Source: Methylovulum sp. | Lineage (GTDB): Bacteria > Pseudomonadota > Gammaproteobacteria > Methylococcales > Methylomonadaceae | Length of the DNA: 5,628 bases | Direction of reading: 5' to 3' | Assembly (NCBI GenBank): GCA_028713595.1 | Contig: JAQTNZ010000202.1 | Coordinates: forward strand, 1-5,628 | Shown: positions 1-5,272 of the stretch, piece after piece | Numbering within the stretch: the first letter of the stretch is position 1 | Layout: every line of letters begins with the position of its first letter | Translations under genes and position numbers: made by a program | The notes under the pieces: model-generated | Database searches by the model: none | The model's input: the letters and a program-made list of their open reading frames with translations, nothing else | What the model was told of the DNA's origin: nothing

Positions 1-135
1 TTCTGATTTACAAAGTATTTCTAATAATTTATCAAAATCATCTATAATATCAGAACCGTGTAAAACATCAAATCCATCACCAATTAAATGCGAATCAGCA
101 AGCACTTTTCTTAAATCTTTATCTTTAATGTTCAT
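1..135 (-). CDS. Hypothetical protein, N-terminal 45 residues (cut by left edge)
   Basis: An ATG at 135-133 opens a frame that stays open to the left edge, giving 45 residues that begin MNIKDKDLRK and contain the stretch HLIGDGFDVLHG. The start lies 11 bases inside the end of the upstream MazG-like gene, so the two overlap as in a compact phage-like operon. An AAAAAGG stretch lies about 13 bases upstream of the ATG, which is far for a ribosome binding site, so translation may depend partly on coupling to the upstream gene. The visible part is acidic, AT-rich and shows no signal peptide or membrane segment. I do not recognise the family. The coding call rests on the open frame, the fit to the operon layout and the base composition. 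Confidence 0.6.
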   Translation of the reverse strand, partial: MNIKDKDLRKVLADSHLIGDGFDVLHGSDIIDDFDKLLEILCKSE

Positions 136-427
136 TTTTTTTTCTTAACCTTTTTGAAAATTTTTGTTGAGAAGGATTACATTTCATAAATTTAATATTG
201 AATAGAAATCGGAGTGCCATTGCTGCCGTATGTAACGCTTCAACCGCAACCGGTTCAATATTACCACCTTCATACGTCCATTGCAAACAAGCCTTCTGAA
301 GTTCACCGCATTCTTCAGCAATTATAGAGGAGGCGTGTAAAGGATCTATTGGATAACCAGGAAACTTTTGTTCAGCCTTGGCGAGCTCATTTAATACTTT
401 TTTTATTATAATTTGATTTCTATTCAT
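125..427 (-). CDS. MazG-like all-alpha nucleotide pyrophosphohydrolase, phage type
   Basis: The 100-residue product has the layout of small phage relatives of MazG and phosphoribosyl-ATP pyrophosphatase, which hydrolyse NTPs to NMP and pyrophosphate using Mg2+ held by acidic residues. A helix carries EECGELQKA (residues about 38-46), the ExxE metal-binding motif. It is preceded by FPGYPIDPLHA and followed by VEALHTAAMALRFL, the second helix. In classical MazG that helix has ExxD; here the spacing gives E and H, so the active site is not canonical and activity cannot be assumed. I chose the ATG at 427-425 because TAAAGG, overlapping the upstream stop, sits 8 bases before it. A longer frame back to 478 would run into the upstream gene. 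The basic Lys/Arg tail (SKRLRKKNEH) overlaps the next gene by 11 bases. Confidence 0.72.
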   Translation of the reverse strand: MNRNQIIIKKVLNELAKAEQKFPGYPIDPLHASSIIAEECGELQKACLQWTYEGGNIEPVAVEALHTAAMALRFLFNIKFMKCNPSQQKFSKRLRKKNEH

Positions 428-438
428 GTTATATACCT

Positions 439-963
439 TTAATCGGATGATATTTCCCGTGCATTTTTGTTGCTGCACATAATCGCTTTTATAATCTCAT
501 CATTATCACAACGCCATTTAATCATCTCAACATACGTTGTAATCTTTGACATTTCACAAATAAGATCAGTTGCACTTTTTATATATTTTCTGCTGTCCCA
601 ATCTGATCTTTTATCCACCCACCAATAATTTTTCCCGCAATCAATACAACTCCATCCGATTCTATTAGGCTCAACATTACTACCACCACAATCGGGACAA
701 ATCGGTTTTATCATGTTCAAAACCACATTCGATTTATCTATCGGAGTTGATTTTTTTATTTCACTACGTCTCATTGTATTCTGTCTGGCAAAACTAAAAA
801 TTCCTAACAGATGTTTAATACTGAAGTTCGGCCACCACCATATTAACCAAGACCATGTTATTGACCACGAATAATGCCACGCTGCAATAACGTAGTGACT
901 TTTTCTACCATCATAACCTTGTCCCCTCTGAAACAATAGTAACTGTTTTTTTAAAAAACGCAT
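439..963 (-). CDS. Trp-rich protein with C-terminal zinc ribbon
   Basis: From the ATG at 963 the product is 174 residues. The N-terminal part (about 20-55) is very aromatic, with AAWHYSWSITWSWLIWWWP. It could be a short hydrophobic hairpin or a folded beta module, but lacks a clear uninterrupted membrane helix. A C-terminal module has CPDCG and CIDCG about 13 residues apart (residues about 89-110), a four-Cys zinc ribbon, followed by aromatic and charged segments. A TTG at 972 in the same frame is a less likely start because GAAAG lies directly against it; the ATG has only a weak GTTGG upstream. It is the first gene beyond the cassette block, and the MazG-like gene follows 11 bases after its stop. 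Two unrelated-looking halves suggest a fusion. Role unknown; nucleic-acid binding is possible from the ribbon. Confidence 0.65.
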   Translation of the reverse strand: MRFLKKQLLLFQRGQGYDGRKSHYVIAAWHYSWSITWSWLIWWWPNFSIKHLLGIFSFARQNTMRRSEIKKSTPIDKSNVVLNMIKPICPDCGGSNVEPNRIGWSCIDCGKNYWWVDKRSDWDSRKYIKSATDLICEMSKITTYVEMIKWRCDNDEIIKAIMCSNKNAREISSD

Positions 964-1001
964 ATTTACCAACTTTCTATTTGATCGGAGTCGATATTTT
1001 T

Positions 1002-1085
1002 GCCTAACGTTTGCGCAACTGCTGAAGGTAACTACGACTGCATATTGTTTTCTGTGCGACTTTCATGCCTTTTGCATTGTTGCTG
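1002..1085 (-). repeat. attC-like recombination site of cassette 4
   Basis: The minus-strand R' core is GTTAGGC (1008-1002), an exact match to the integron consensus GTTRRRY, preceded by TTGCGCAAAC. The best R'' is CAGCAAC (1085-1079), which differs at one of seven positions from the complement of this cassette's own start (GTTGGTG). Inside, AAC, TGC, AAGG and a GC-rich block pair in order with unpaired bases between. Other R'' choices at 1096-1090 or 1106-1100 are possible and would lengthen the site to 95 or 105 bp. It lies beyond the stop of the Lar-like gene. The outer boundary is less certain than in attC1 and attC2. Confidence 0.65.
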
Positions 1086-1101
1086 GTTCGTTCTCCACCG
1101 T

Positions 1102-1374
1102 TCAGCTGGCTTCGGCGATTAGCGCGTTCCATGCCACAACTGCGGCTGGTTTATCAACGCACCAATCGGTGTGACGCTTACACTCCCTGCAATGCAAATT
1201 ATACCCATACAAATCATGCCATCCAAATTGCGGCAACTCTCCGCAAACGCACAAAAATATCGTTATTTGATTCAAGTTAATCGCATCCACTTTCTCGGCG
1301 GCGCATTCTTCTACTCTAACAATAAGCCGCTTTACTCGACCACACTCACAATGCAAATCAATGCCTTCTTTCAT
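1102..1374 (-). CDS. Small Cys-rich protein resembling the Lar restriction-alleviation family
   Basis: The 90-residue product has an N-terminal CxC (CECG, about 9-12), then CVCGELPQF (about 42-50), NLHCRECKRHTDWC (about 59-72) and a C-terminal PAAVVAWNALI. A pair of CxxC-type metal sites followed by an Ala-rich helix ending in AWN is the layout of phage and prophage Lar-like zinc-ribbon proteins. Lar of the Rac prophage lowers host type I restriction by stimulating the modification activity of the enzyme. The extra N-terminal Cys pair is unusual, so the assignment is by layout only. The ATG at 1374 has GGAGAG a few bases upstream; an upstream in-frame start at 1419 lacks this and would run into the inverted repeat. 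It is the last gene of cassette 4, directly before the attC4 site. Anti-restriction is an inference. Confidence 0.68.
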   Translation of the reverse strand: MKEGIDLHCECGRVKRLIVRVEECAAEKVDAINLNQITIFLCVCGELPQFGWHDLYGYNLHCRECKRHTDWCVDKPAAVVAWNALIAEAS

Positions 1375-1390
1375 AATCTCTCCGCGTGCT

Positions 1391-1412
1391 GTTGCATGAT
1401 GTGTTCGCACAC
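1391..1412 (+). repeat. Left copy of 22-bp inverted repeat
   Basis: The plus strand begins GTTGCATGA and ends GTTCGCACAC. It is the inverted partner of 1722-1743 with two adjacent mismatches. It lies between the stop of the gene at 1441 and the ribosome binding site of the Lar-like gene, so it does not interrupt either. Confidence 0.7.
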
Positions 1413-1440
1413 CTTCCACAGTGTTGCCGCGCCTCTTTGT

Positions 1441-1683
1441 TTAAAGGTTGATAATACGCACTTCTTCGGACGATACAGGGCGGTATGCTTCCTCGAATAC
1501 CGCCTTTGGAGACCACGACTGATAGTTGTCTTTGCCAGCATACTGAACAATGTATCCCGGCTGATCCTCCTGACCGCCCCAACCCTGACCCTTGAGTTCA
1601 CGAAAAGAACGCTCGGACATTGGTGACGCCAGAATGATTTTAGAGCCAATAAACGCTTGCATTTTTGTAAGGACTTCGTTCAT
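1441..1683 (-). CDS. Small phage-type protein with SWSP motif
   Basis: The 80-residue product contains IGSKIILASPMSE near the N terminus, then GYIVQYAGKDNYQSWSPKAVFEEAYRP. From memory, a run like GYxVxYxDGYxSWSPKxVFEEAYR recurs in short uncharacterised proteins of phages and prophages; I know no function for it. There is no signal peptide, membrane helix or metal-binding cluster. The ATG at 1683 is preceded by GGAAAG at about 7 bases; a second Met at 1662 has no ribosome binding site. The gene, with its binding site, is the only one inside the 353-bp inverted-repeat segment, so it may have arrived in cassette 4 separately from its neighbours. It reads in the same direction as they do. Confidence 0.68.
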   Translation of the reverse strand: MNEVLTKMQAFIGSKIILASPMSERSFRELKGQGWGGQEDQPGYIVQYAGKDNYQSWSPKAVFEEAYRPVSSEEVRIINL

Positions 1684-1721
1684 GGTTTTTTCTTTCCGGC
1701 GCGACTATTAACCTGCTTTTC

Positions 1722-1743
1722 GTGTGCGAACATTTCATGCAAC
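1722..1743 (-). repeat. Right copy of 22-bp inverted repeat
   Basis: The plus strand begins GTGTGCGAACA and ends TCATGCAAC. It is the inverted partner of 1391-1412 (20 of 22 matches). It lies in the short gap between the stop codon at 1748 and the gene starting at 1683. Confidence 0.7.
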
Positions 1744-1747
1744 GGTG

Positions 1748-2077
1748 CTAAACGCCTGCCTGTTTCAGCACTTCGTTTGCTTTATACACCGCAGCATTTA
1801 TAGTAACATCTGTGCCCATGTCAAGAGAATGTATGAGATCGCGCAGTGCTGAAATGACAAGGCTTTGGCTGTTGGTGGATGCCGCAACCGCTTCCAAATT
1901 TTCTTCGGCGGCTCGCTTCCTCAATTCGTTTGTCAACTGATGCTGATGGTCGAGACAACATGACACCGTGTTTATAAAAGCATCCCAATTAGTATCTCTA
2001 CCGCTTCGTGCCGCAATTTGATATGCAGAACGCAGAACTTCGTTACTTTCCAGAAGTAAGGTTTCAAGATTATTCAT
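1748..2077 (-). CDS. Hypothetical helical protein, phage type
   Basis: The 109-residue product is predicted by eye to be almost entirely helical. It contains LRSAYQIAARSGRDTNWDAF (residues about 15-34), then a His/Gln-rich helix (CLDHQHQLTNELRKR) and a C-terminal part LISALRDLIHSLD followed by NAAVYKANEVLKQAGV. From memory, RSAxxIAxRxGxxTNWxAF-like segments occur in small uncharacterised phage proteins; no activity is known to me. The ATG at 2077 was chosen because AGGCGG lies 7 bases upstream, while a longer frame back to 2125 would begin inside the attC3 core. It is the first gene of cassette 4, starting about 50 bases after the core. Its end overlaps a hairpin (1745-1771) that holds the stop codon. 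No signal peptide is visible. Confidence 0.68.
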   Translation of the reverse strand: MNNLETLLLESNEVLRSAYQIAARSGRDTNWDAFINTVSCCLDHQHQLTNELRKRAAEENLEAVAASTNSQSLVISALRDLIHSLDMGTDVTINAAVYKANEVLKQAGV

Positions 2078-2119
2078 ATTCGAGCCGCCTATCAAAAAAG
2101 GTTTTAAGGTTGCGGTTTC

Positions 2120-2249
2120 CACCAACGTTTACGCAACGCCCGAAGTGCCGTGTATCGGACAAGCGTTATTTTTGCCAATATAAAACGTTCCTTTTAAATC
2201 GCCACAAGTACCGTAATGACAAAGGCATTTTGGGCTTGCGTTATTAGAA
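2120..2249 (-). repeat. attC-like recombination site of cassette 3 (long form)
   Basis: On the minus strand the site ends with TTGCGTAAACGTTGGTG, close to the end of attC4 (TTGCGCAAACGTTAGGC). CAACGCCCGAAGTGCC (2134-2149) pairs with GGCATTTTGGGCTTG (2224-2238) with one bulged C and wobble pairs. The R'' region reads TTCTAATAAC. The complement of this cassette's own start (GTTAGAA) is TTCTAAC, so R'' looks like the expected box plus three bases. At about 127-130 bp it is longer than the other sites, with a large internal part, and it covers the last 40% of the gene at 2129. The core GTTGGTG departs from GTTRRRY, so it may be a worn site. Confidence 0.6.
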
Positions 2250-2425
2250 TTTGTACCCGGCGACTCCGCAGTGTTCTGCCGGGCGTTTTTCGCAAATATT
2301 TGGCGAAGTATTTTTCTCTCAAGCAGCAATTCCTTAACTTGGTTTTCCGCTTGAAGATATTGACATGCGGCGGTGCCATTTTCGGGGCAACCGGCACATT
2401 TACAATCTGATTGTTTGTAACGCAA
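2129..2425 (-). CDS. Cys-rich small protein with TTG start
   Basis: The 98-residue product starts at a TTG (2425-2423) backed by AAAGGAAG six bases upstream; no ATG lies nearby. Residues about 8-20 form a cluster CKCAGCPENGTAAC, a central helix follows (YLQAENQVKELLLERKILRQIF, a short coiled-coil candidate), and the C-terminal part carries CLCHYGTC and ACPIHG. The Cys and His clusters at both ends suggest metal binding, one at each end or a shared site. The last 39 codons fall inside the attC3 repeat, so the second cluster is encoded by recombination-site DNA. Either the protein uses that DNA or the real functional part is the first 60 residues. It is the only gene of the 357-bp cassette 3. 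I do not recognise a named family. Confidence 0.6.
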   Translation of the reverse strand: MRYKQSDCKCAGCPENGTAACQYLQAENQVKELLLERKILRQIFAKNARQNTAESPGTNSNNASPKCLCHYGTCGDLKGTFYIGKNNACPIHGTSGVA

Positions 2426-2441
2426 ACTGAACTTCCTTTCG

Positions 2442-2470
2442 CCCGGCCTATAATCGTTGATCTCGCCGGG
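2442..2470 (-). promoter_or_regulatory. Stem-loop in the leader of the Cys-rich gene
   Basis: CCCGGC (2442-2447) and GCCGGG (2465-2470) form a perfect six-pair GC stem around a 17-base loop. It sits between the attC2 core and the AAAGGAAG binding site of the gene starting at 2425. There is no T-run after it, so it is not a typical terminator. It could affect leader structure, or be incidental. Confidence 0.35.
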
Positions 2471-2509
2471 TATTGATTCTAACGTCTGCGCAATGTATGC
2501 TGCCAGAGC

Positions 2510-3340
<831 letters not shown>

Positions 3341-3502
3341 GTGACCACCGTTGTTAATAAGGCGGCTGCCAGCCAGTAAAGAACGCGCCGCCATTCGCCG
3401 CACGGAATGTACGCCAGTGCTGCACAAACATCGATTACTATTAAAACTGTTGGTAATATTTTTTCCGGGCGCACCTATAATCTCCAATGCTGGCGAAATT
3501 GC

Positions 3503-3591
3503 GTATAACGGTTGCCGCACGCAAGCTGGCGCGGCCTATGAAAAAGTTATACCGCCAGTGCCGCCGCGCTTGATTGCTGCGGCTGTTGGGC
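3503..3591 (-). repeat. attC-like recombination site of cassette 1 (89 bp)
   Basis: R'' is GCCCAAC (3591-3585), an exact match to RYYYAAC. The R' core is GTTATAC (3509-3503), one base off GTTRRRY. The arms pair in blocks: AAC with GTT, GCCGCA (3514-3519) with TGCGGC (3578-3583), GCAA (3521-3524) with TTGC (3574-3577), and GCGCGGC (3529-3535) with GCCGCGC (3563-3569), with a few unpaired bases between. R'' is exactly complementary to GTTGGGC at 4029-4023, the core at this cassette's own start. The stop codon of the ASCH gene lies in the loop. Confidence 0.85.
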
Positions 3592-3975
3592 GTTGGCATC
3601 GTGGTTCTTCAATATTTCCTGCACACCGGGATAATTGACATCAAAGAAACCAAGACTACCCCGGCACGGAAAAAACGGCAGTGGGCGTGCGTTGCTAAGA
3701 ACAAAACCCCACTCACCGAAAAACCATTGAGAATCGCTTTTATTAACGCAACCTACAATGTCAACCACGCCGACAATACCGCCTGTTGGCAAATCGCGGG
3801 GCGGAGTTTTACCGCAGATATAACCAATATCACGAATGCCGCCGACATCAAACTTCTTTCCGACATGAATAAGAACCGACCCGCGAACCCGCGTGCTCCA
3901 GGAGCGATTCTCAATGTCTTTGCCACAATACAAGATCGCCCACGCCCACGGATTTTGAATACTGAGTGCTAACAT
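3547..3975 (-). CDS. ASCH-domain protein, phage type
   Basis: The 142-residue product begins MLALSIQNPWAWAILYCGKD, then IENRSWSTRVRGSVLIHVGKK, the signature of ASCH (PUA-like beta-barrel) proteins common in phages. GKDIENR corresponds to the conserved Gly-Lys-Glu-Arg motif of the family. The middle DLPTGGIVGVVDIVGCV and the later WFFGEWGFVLSNARPLPFFPCRGSLGFFDV complete the usual barrel strands. ASCH proteins are thought to bind RNA or modified nucleosides, and one group hydrolyses N4-acetylcytidine; which applies here cannot be told. The ATG at 3975 has GGGAGG seven bases upstream; a start at 4014 has none. The tail NAQQPQQSSAAALAV is low-complexity and encoded by the attC1 arm. It is the single gene of the 520-bp cassette 1. 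Confidence 0.85.
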   Translation of the reverse strand: MLALSIQNPWAWAILYCGKDIENRSWSTRVRGSVLIHVGKKFDVGGIRDIGYICGKTPPRDLPTGGIVGVVDIVGCVNKSDSQWFFGEWGFVLSNARPLPFFPCRGSLGFFDVNYPGVQEILKNHDANAQQPQQSSAAALAV

Positions 3976-4014
3976 TCTTTTTCCTCCCGGTGTGCTACAA
4001 TTTAAGAGAACCAC

Positions 4015-4029
4015 GGGCTTGCGCCCAAC
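4015..4029 (-). other. Array entry core GTTGGGC with adjoining GCAA hairpin
   Basis: GTTGGGC (4029-4023) exactly matches GTTRRRY and exactly complements the R'' of attC1. Its G is the last base of the TAG stop of the upstream gene. No attC arm is visible upstream of it, so it looks like a secondary insertion site or an attI-like junction. GGGC-GCAA-GCCC immediately follows as a four-pair stem with a GNRA-type loop. Confidence 0.6.
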
Positions 4030-4226
4030 TACTCAAAGGTTGTAATCAGTTCCTTAATATTTTTTTTAGATAACCAATATAAGTCCTTATATTTATTTTT
4101 GTTATTTTCATCACTTAAAATGGTTGCTACTTTTAATCCCAAATTAATTATATCCTTCCAACGCCATTCTGGTATGTTTTCTTTTTGAACTTTCATTATT
4201 GGAGTTATTTCAAATTGATTATTCAT
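4029..4226 (-). CDS. Small hypothetical protein, coupled to methyltransferase
   Basis: The 65-residue product (MNNQFEITPIMKVQ...) is charged, with WRWKDIINLGLKVATIL as a likely helix and a Lys/Asn-rich C-terminal part ending LITTFE. Its ATG at 4226 overlaps the TGA of the upstream methyltransferase as ATGA, the classic layout for coupled translation. An alternative ATG at 4244 has GGGAAG directly upstream and would add six residues. The stop TAG gives its G to the GTTGGGC core where the cassette block begins, so the end of the gene may have been trimmed or changed by the insertion. AT-rich like the other flank genes. Not recognised. Confidence 0.6.
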   Translation of the reverse strand: MNNQFEITPIMKVQKENIPEWRWKDIINLGLKVATILSDENNKNKYKDLYWLSKKNIKELITTFE

Positions 4227-4822
4227 TTGGACAAAATCACACATCTTCCCTTTTTTATAACCTTAAAACCGTCGTTTATGGCCTGCGGCACCACCAATCT
4301 ACCCTTTCCTCCATAGGATAGAATAGACGGTTGTAGTTTACCATCAATCATATCAACGTCGCAATCATCAATCATAATCAGTGTCGAGTCTTTCAGCTTC
4401 TTTTTTGCTGTACTATATGCCTCTAAATGCTTCTCCGCGCAGTTCATAAGATCGACGTCCCAGGCATCCAGAAAAAGCAAATCTATTTTTTTCCCAAACA
4501 TTTTAAGAAATTTAATTCCATCATACTCTACAATATGTGTTTTTTGATAATCCTTAACATATTCCCTGGTCATTATTACAGCCTGTCGGTTAATATCGAC
4601 AGAATAAACTTCCAGACCGGTTGCAGCGAAATGCACTGTCGAATGACCATCACACCTGGAAGGACATGTATCCGGCTCCTGCTCAATTGGATGATTAAAC
4701 CTCTGTCTCATGCAACCGATCTCTACAATAACAGCTCCAGACCTGCGTTTTGTTTCCTGAACCGCGAAGCGCAGGTATTCAAACGGTGTCTCGCGCATTG
4801 TCGCATTCCACTGTTTTTTCAT
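4223..4822 (-). CDS. Class I SAM-dependent methyltransferase (Methyltransf_24-like)
   Basis: The 199-residue protein has a Rossmann-type methyltransferase layout. GAVIVEIGC (about 29-37) is motif I; GHSTVHFA follows in place of the usual GxST loop; VYSVDINRQAV (about 73-83) ends with the acidic residue that binds the SAM ribose; EYDGIKFLK, then KIDLLFLDAWDVD, gives the next strand; and STLIMIDDCDVD forms the strand with the paired Asp. The C-terminal GKGRLVVPQAINDGFKVIKKGRCVIL is the closing strand pair. The order VEIG, SVD, DLLFLDA, MIDD resembles the Methyltransf_24 group, which often sits among sugar and surface-polymer genes, but the substrate is unknown. An unusual Cys-containing insert (EPDTCPSRCDGH) lies in the SAM loop. 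The ATG at 4822 has GGAAAA upstream and overlaps the previous gene by 44 bases. Confidence 0.8.
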   Translation of the reverse strand: MKKQWNATMRETPFEYLRFAVQETKRRSGAVIVEIGCMRQRFNHPIEQEPDTCPSRCDGHSTVHFAATGLEVYSVDINRQAVIMTREYVKDYQKTHIVEYDGIKFLKMFGKKIDLLFLDAWDVDLMNCAEKHLEAYSTAKKKLKDSTLIMIDDCDVDMIDGKLQPSILSYGGKGRLVVPQAINDGFKVIKKGRCVILSK

Positions 4823-5060
4823 TTTTGTTTTCCAGGTTTAATTTTAAATATATATTATCAGGTATTTTTTCTTTTTTAACTACCCTATAATAACTCGATT
4901 TCACAAACGATCCATATCCCATTTTATTTCTGGCCGGCAACAAACGTAGTTTTGCTAATATTCTCCATAACCAATTATTAATCGTAAGACGATCTATTTC
5001 GTCAGACAGATTTCTTTCCATTTGAATTAACAAAACTCTAAAAATTCTAAAATTATGCAT
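4779..5060 (-). CDS. Hypothetical basic protein
   Basis: From the ATG at 5060 the product is 93 residues. It is rich in Arg, Lys and Asn, with RFLLIQME-type helices near the start (FRIFRVLLIQMERNLSDEIDRL), NNWLWRILAKLRLL, and KSSYYRVVKK. There is no clear membrane helix or motif. The start is uncertain: the ATG at 5060 lies 11 bases beyond the upstream stop with AGG about 10 bases away, while Met codons at 5093 and 5105 would overlap the upstream gene. The last 44 bases overlap the SAM methyltransferase gene, so the C-terminal residues are constrained by two frames. Context (between a Cys-rich protein and a methyltransferase) gives no clear role. I do not recognise it. Confidence 0.5.
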   Translation of the reverse strand: MHNFRIFRVLLIQMERNLSDEIDRLTINNWLWRILAKLRLLPARNKMGYGSFVKSSYYRVVKKEKIPDNIYLKLNLENKNEKTVECDNARDTV

Positions 5061-5071
5061 TTTTAAAAAAC

Positions 5072-5272
5072 CTATTTTTTTAATATTTCCCATTGACCGC
5101 ACCATTTGTCTCTATAAACTATAGGCCATGATCCATCTTCTGAACCTGGTTTTAAATAGTTGCTACATAATTTAGCAGGTGCCATTTTTCTGCACTCGTA
5201 ATAACTTAATAATGTTCTATCACTACAGGCAAATCTACAATTTTCACAACTTTCTACTATTTTTTTTTCCAT
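5072..5272 (-). CDS. Small Cys-rich protein of the CxxCRF...WCGQWE type
   Basis: The 66-residue product has CENCRF (about 9-14), ACSDR, YYECRKMAP (about 25-33), a WPIVY segment and a C-terminal WCGQWE. From memory, CxxCRF ... CRRxAP ... WPxV ... WCGEFE is a recurrent pattern of short proteins in phages and bacteria, thought to bind a metal through the Cys residues, without an assigned function. An extra pair, C16 and C36, could complete a second site. The ATG at 5272 has AGGAG about nine bases upstream, and the gene starts 16 bases inside the preceding one. It keeps the compact overlapping layout of the AT-rich flank. Confidence 0.72.
   Translation of the reverse strand: MEKKIVESCENCRFACSDRTLLSYYECRKMAPAKLCSNYLKPGSEDGSWPIVYRDKWCGQWEILKK

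Larger units (their letters stand above)
1391..1743. mobile_element. 353-bp segment bounded by 22-bp inverted repeats, carrying one small gene
   Basis: Position 1722-1743 reads GTGTGCGAACA-TT-TCATGCAAC, and the reverse complement of 1391-1412 is the same except CA in place of TT, so 20 of 22 bases agree. GTGCT directly abuts the left repeat (1386-1390) and recurs one base beyond the right repeat (1745-1749), like a 5-bp target duplication. If the segment and one GTGCT are removed, the stop of the 1748-2077 gene comes to lie 14 bases before the ATG at 1374, whose GGAGAG would be intact, which looks like an ancestral two-gene unit. There is no transposase, so it would be non-autonomous. A hairpin-forming accident or an invertible segment are alternatives. 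Confidence 0.5.

Noticed and set aside
142..173. TTCTTAAC ... GTTGAGAA inverted repeat that resembles R''/R' boxes
   Set aside because: The whole structure is only 32 bases with an AT loop and no second pair of arms, far too short for an attC. It lies in the tail of the MazG-like gene and is probably incidental.
1358..1649. Other open frames on both strands between 1171 and 1649
   Set aside because: They overlap the SWSP and Lar-like genes, lack good ribosome binding sites and show no recognisable pattern.
1375..1747. Possible extra attC sites between the three genes of cassette 4
   Set aside because: No GTTRRRY core with paired arms is visible at 1375-1440 or 1684-1747. The inverted repeat there is 330 bases apart and differs from the attC sites.
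1745..1771. Hairpin GTGCTAAAC / GTTTCAGCAC across a stop codon, considered as a terminator or a further attC
   Set aside because: There is no T-run, and the GTT and AAC elements lie on the inside of the stem, opposite to attC. Kept only as part of the context of the nested element.
3341..3520. Upstream extension of the methyltransferase by 60 codons
   Set aside because: The first in-frame start would be a GTG at 3520 within the attC1 arm with no binding site. The ATG at 3340 has GGTGG, and GDCLEVM follows at the usual distance from the N terminus.
3993..4028. Promoter-like TTGGGC, 17 bases, TTAAAT ahead of the ASCH gene
   Set aside because: It matches the sigma-70 consensus at only 3 of 6 and 4 of 6 positions, and TTGGGC is already explained as the cassette core.
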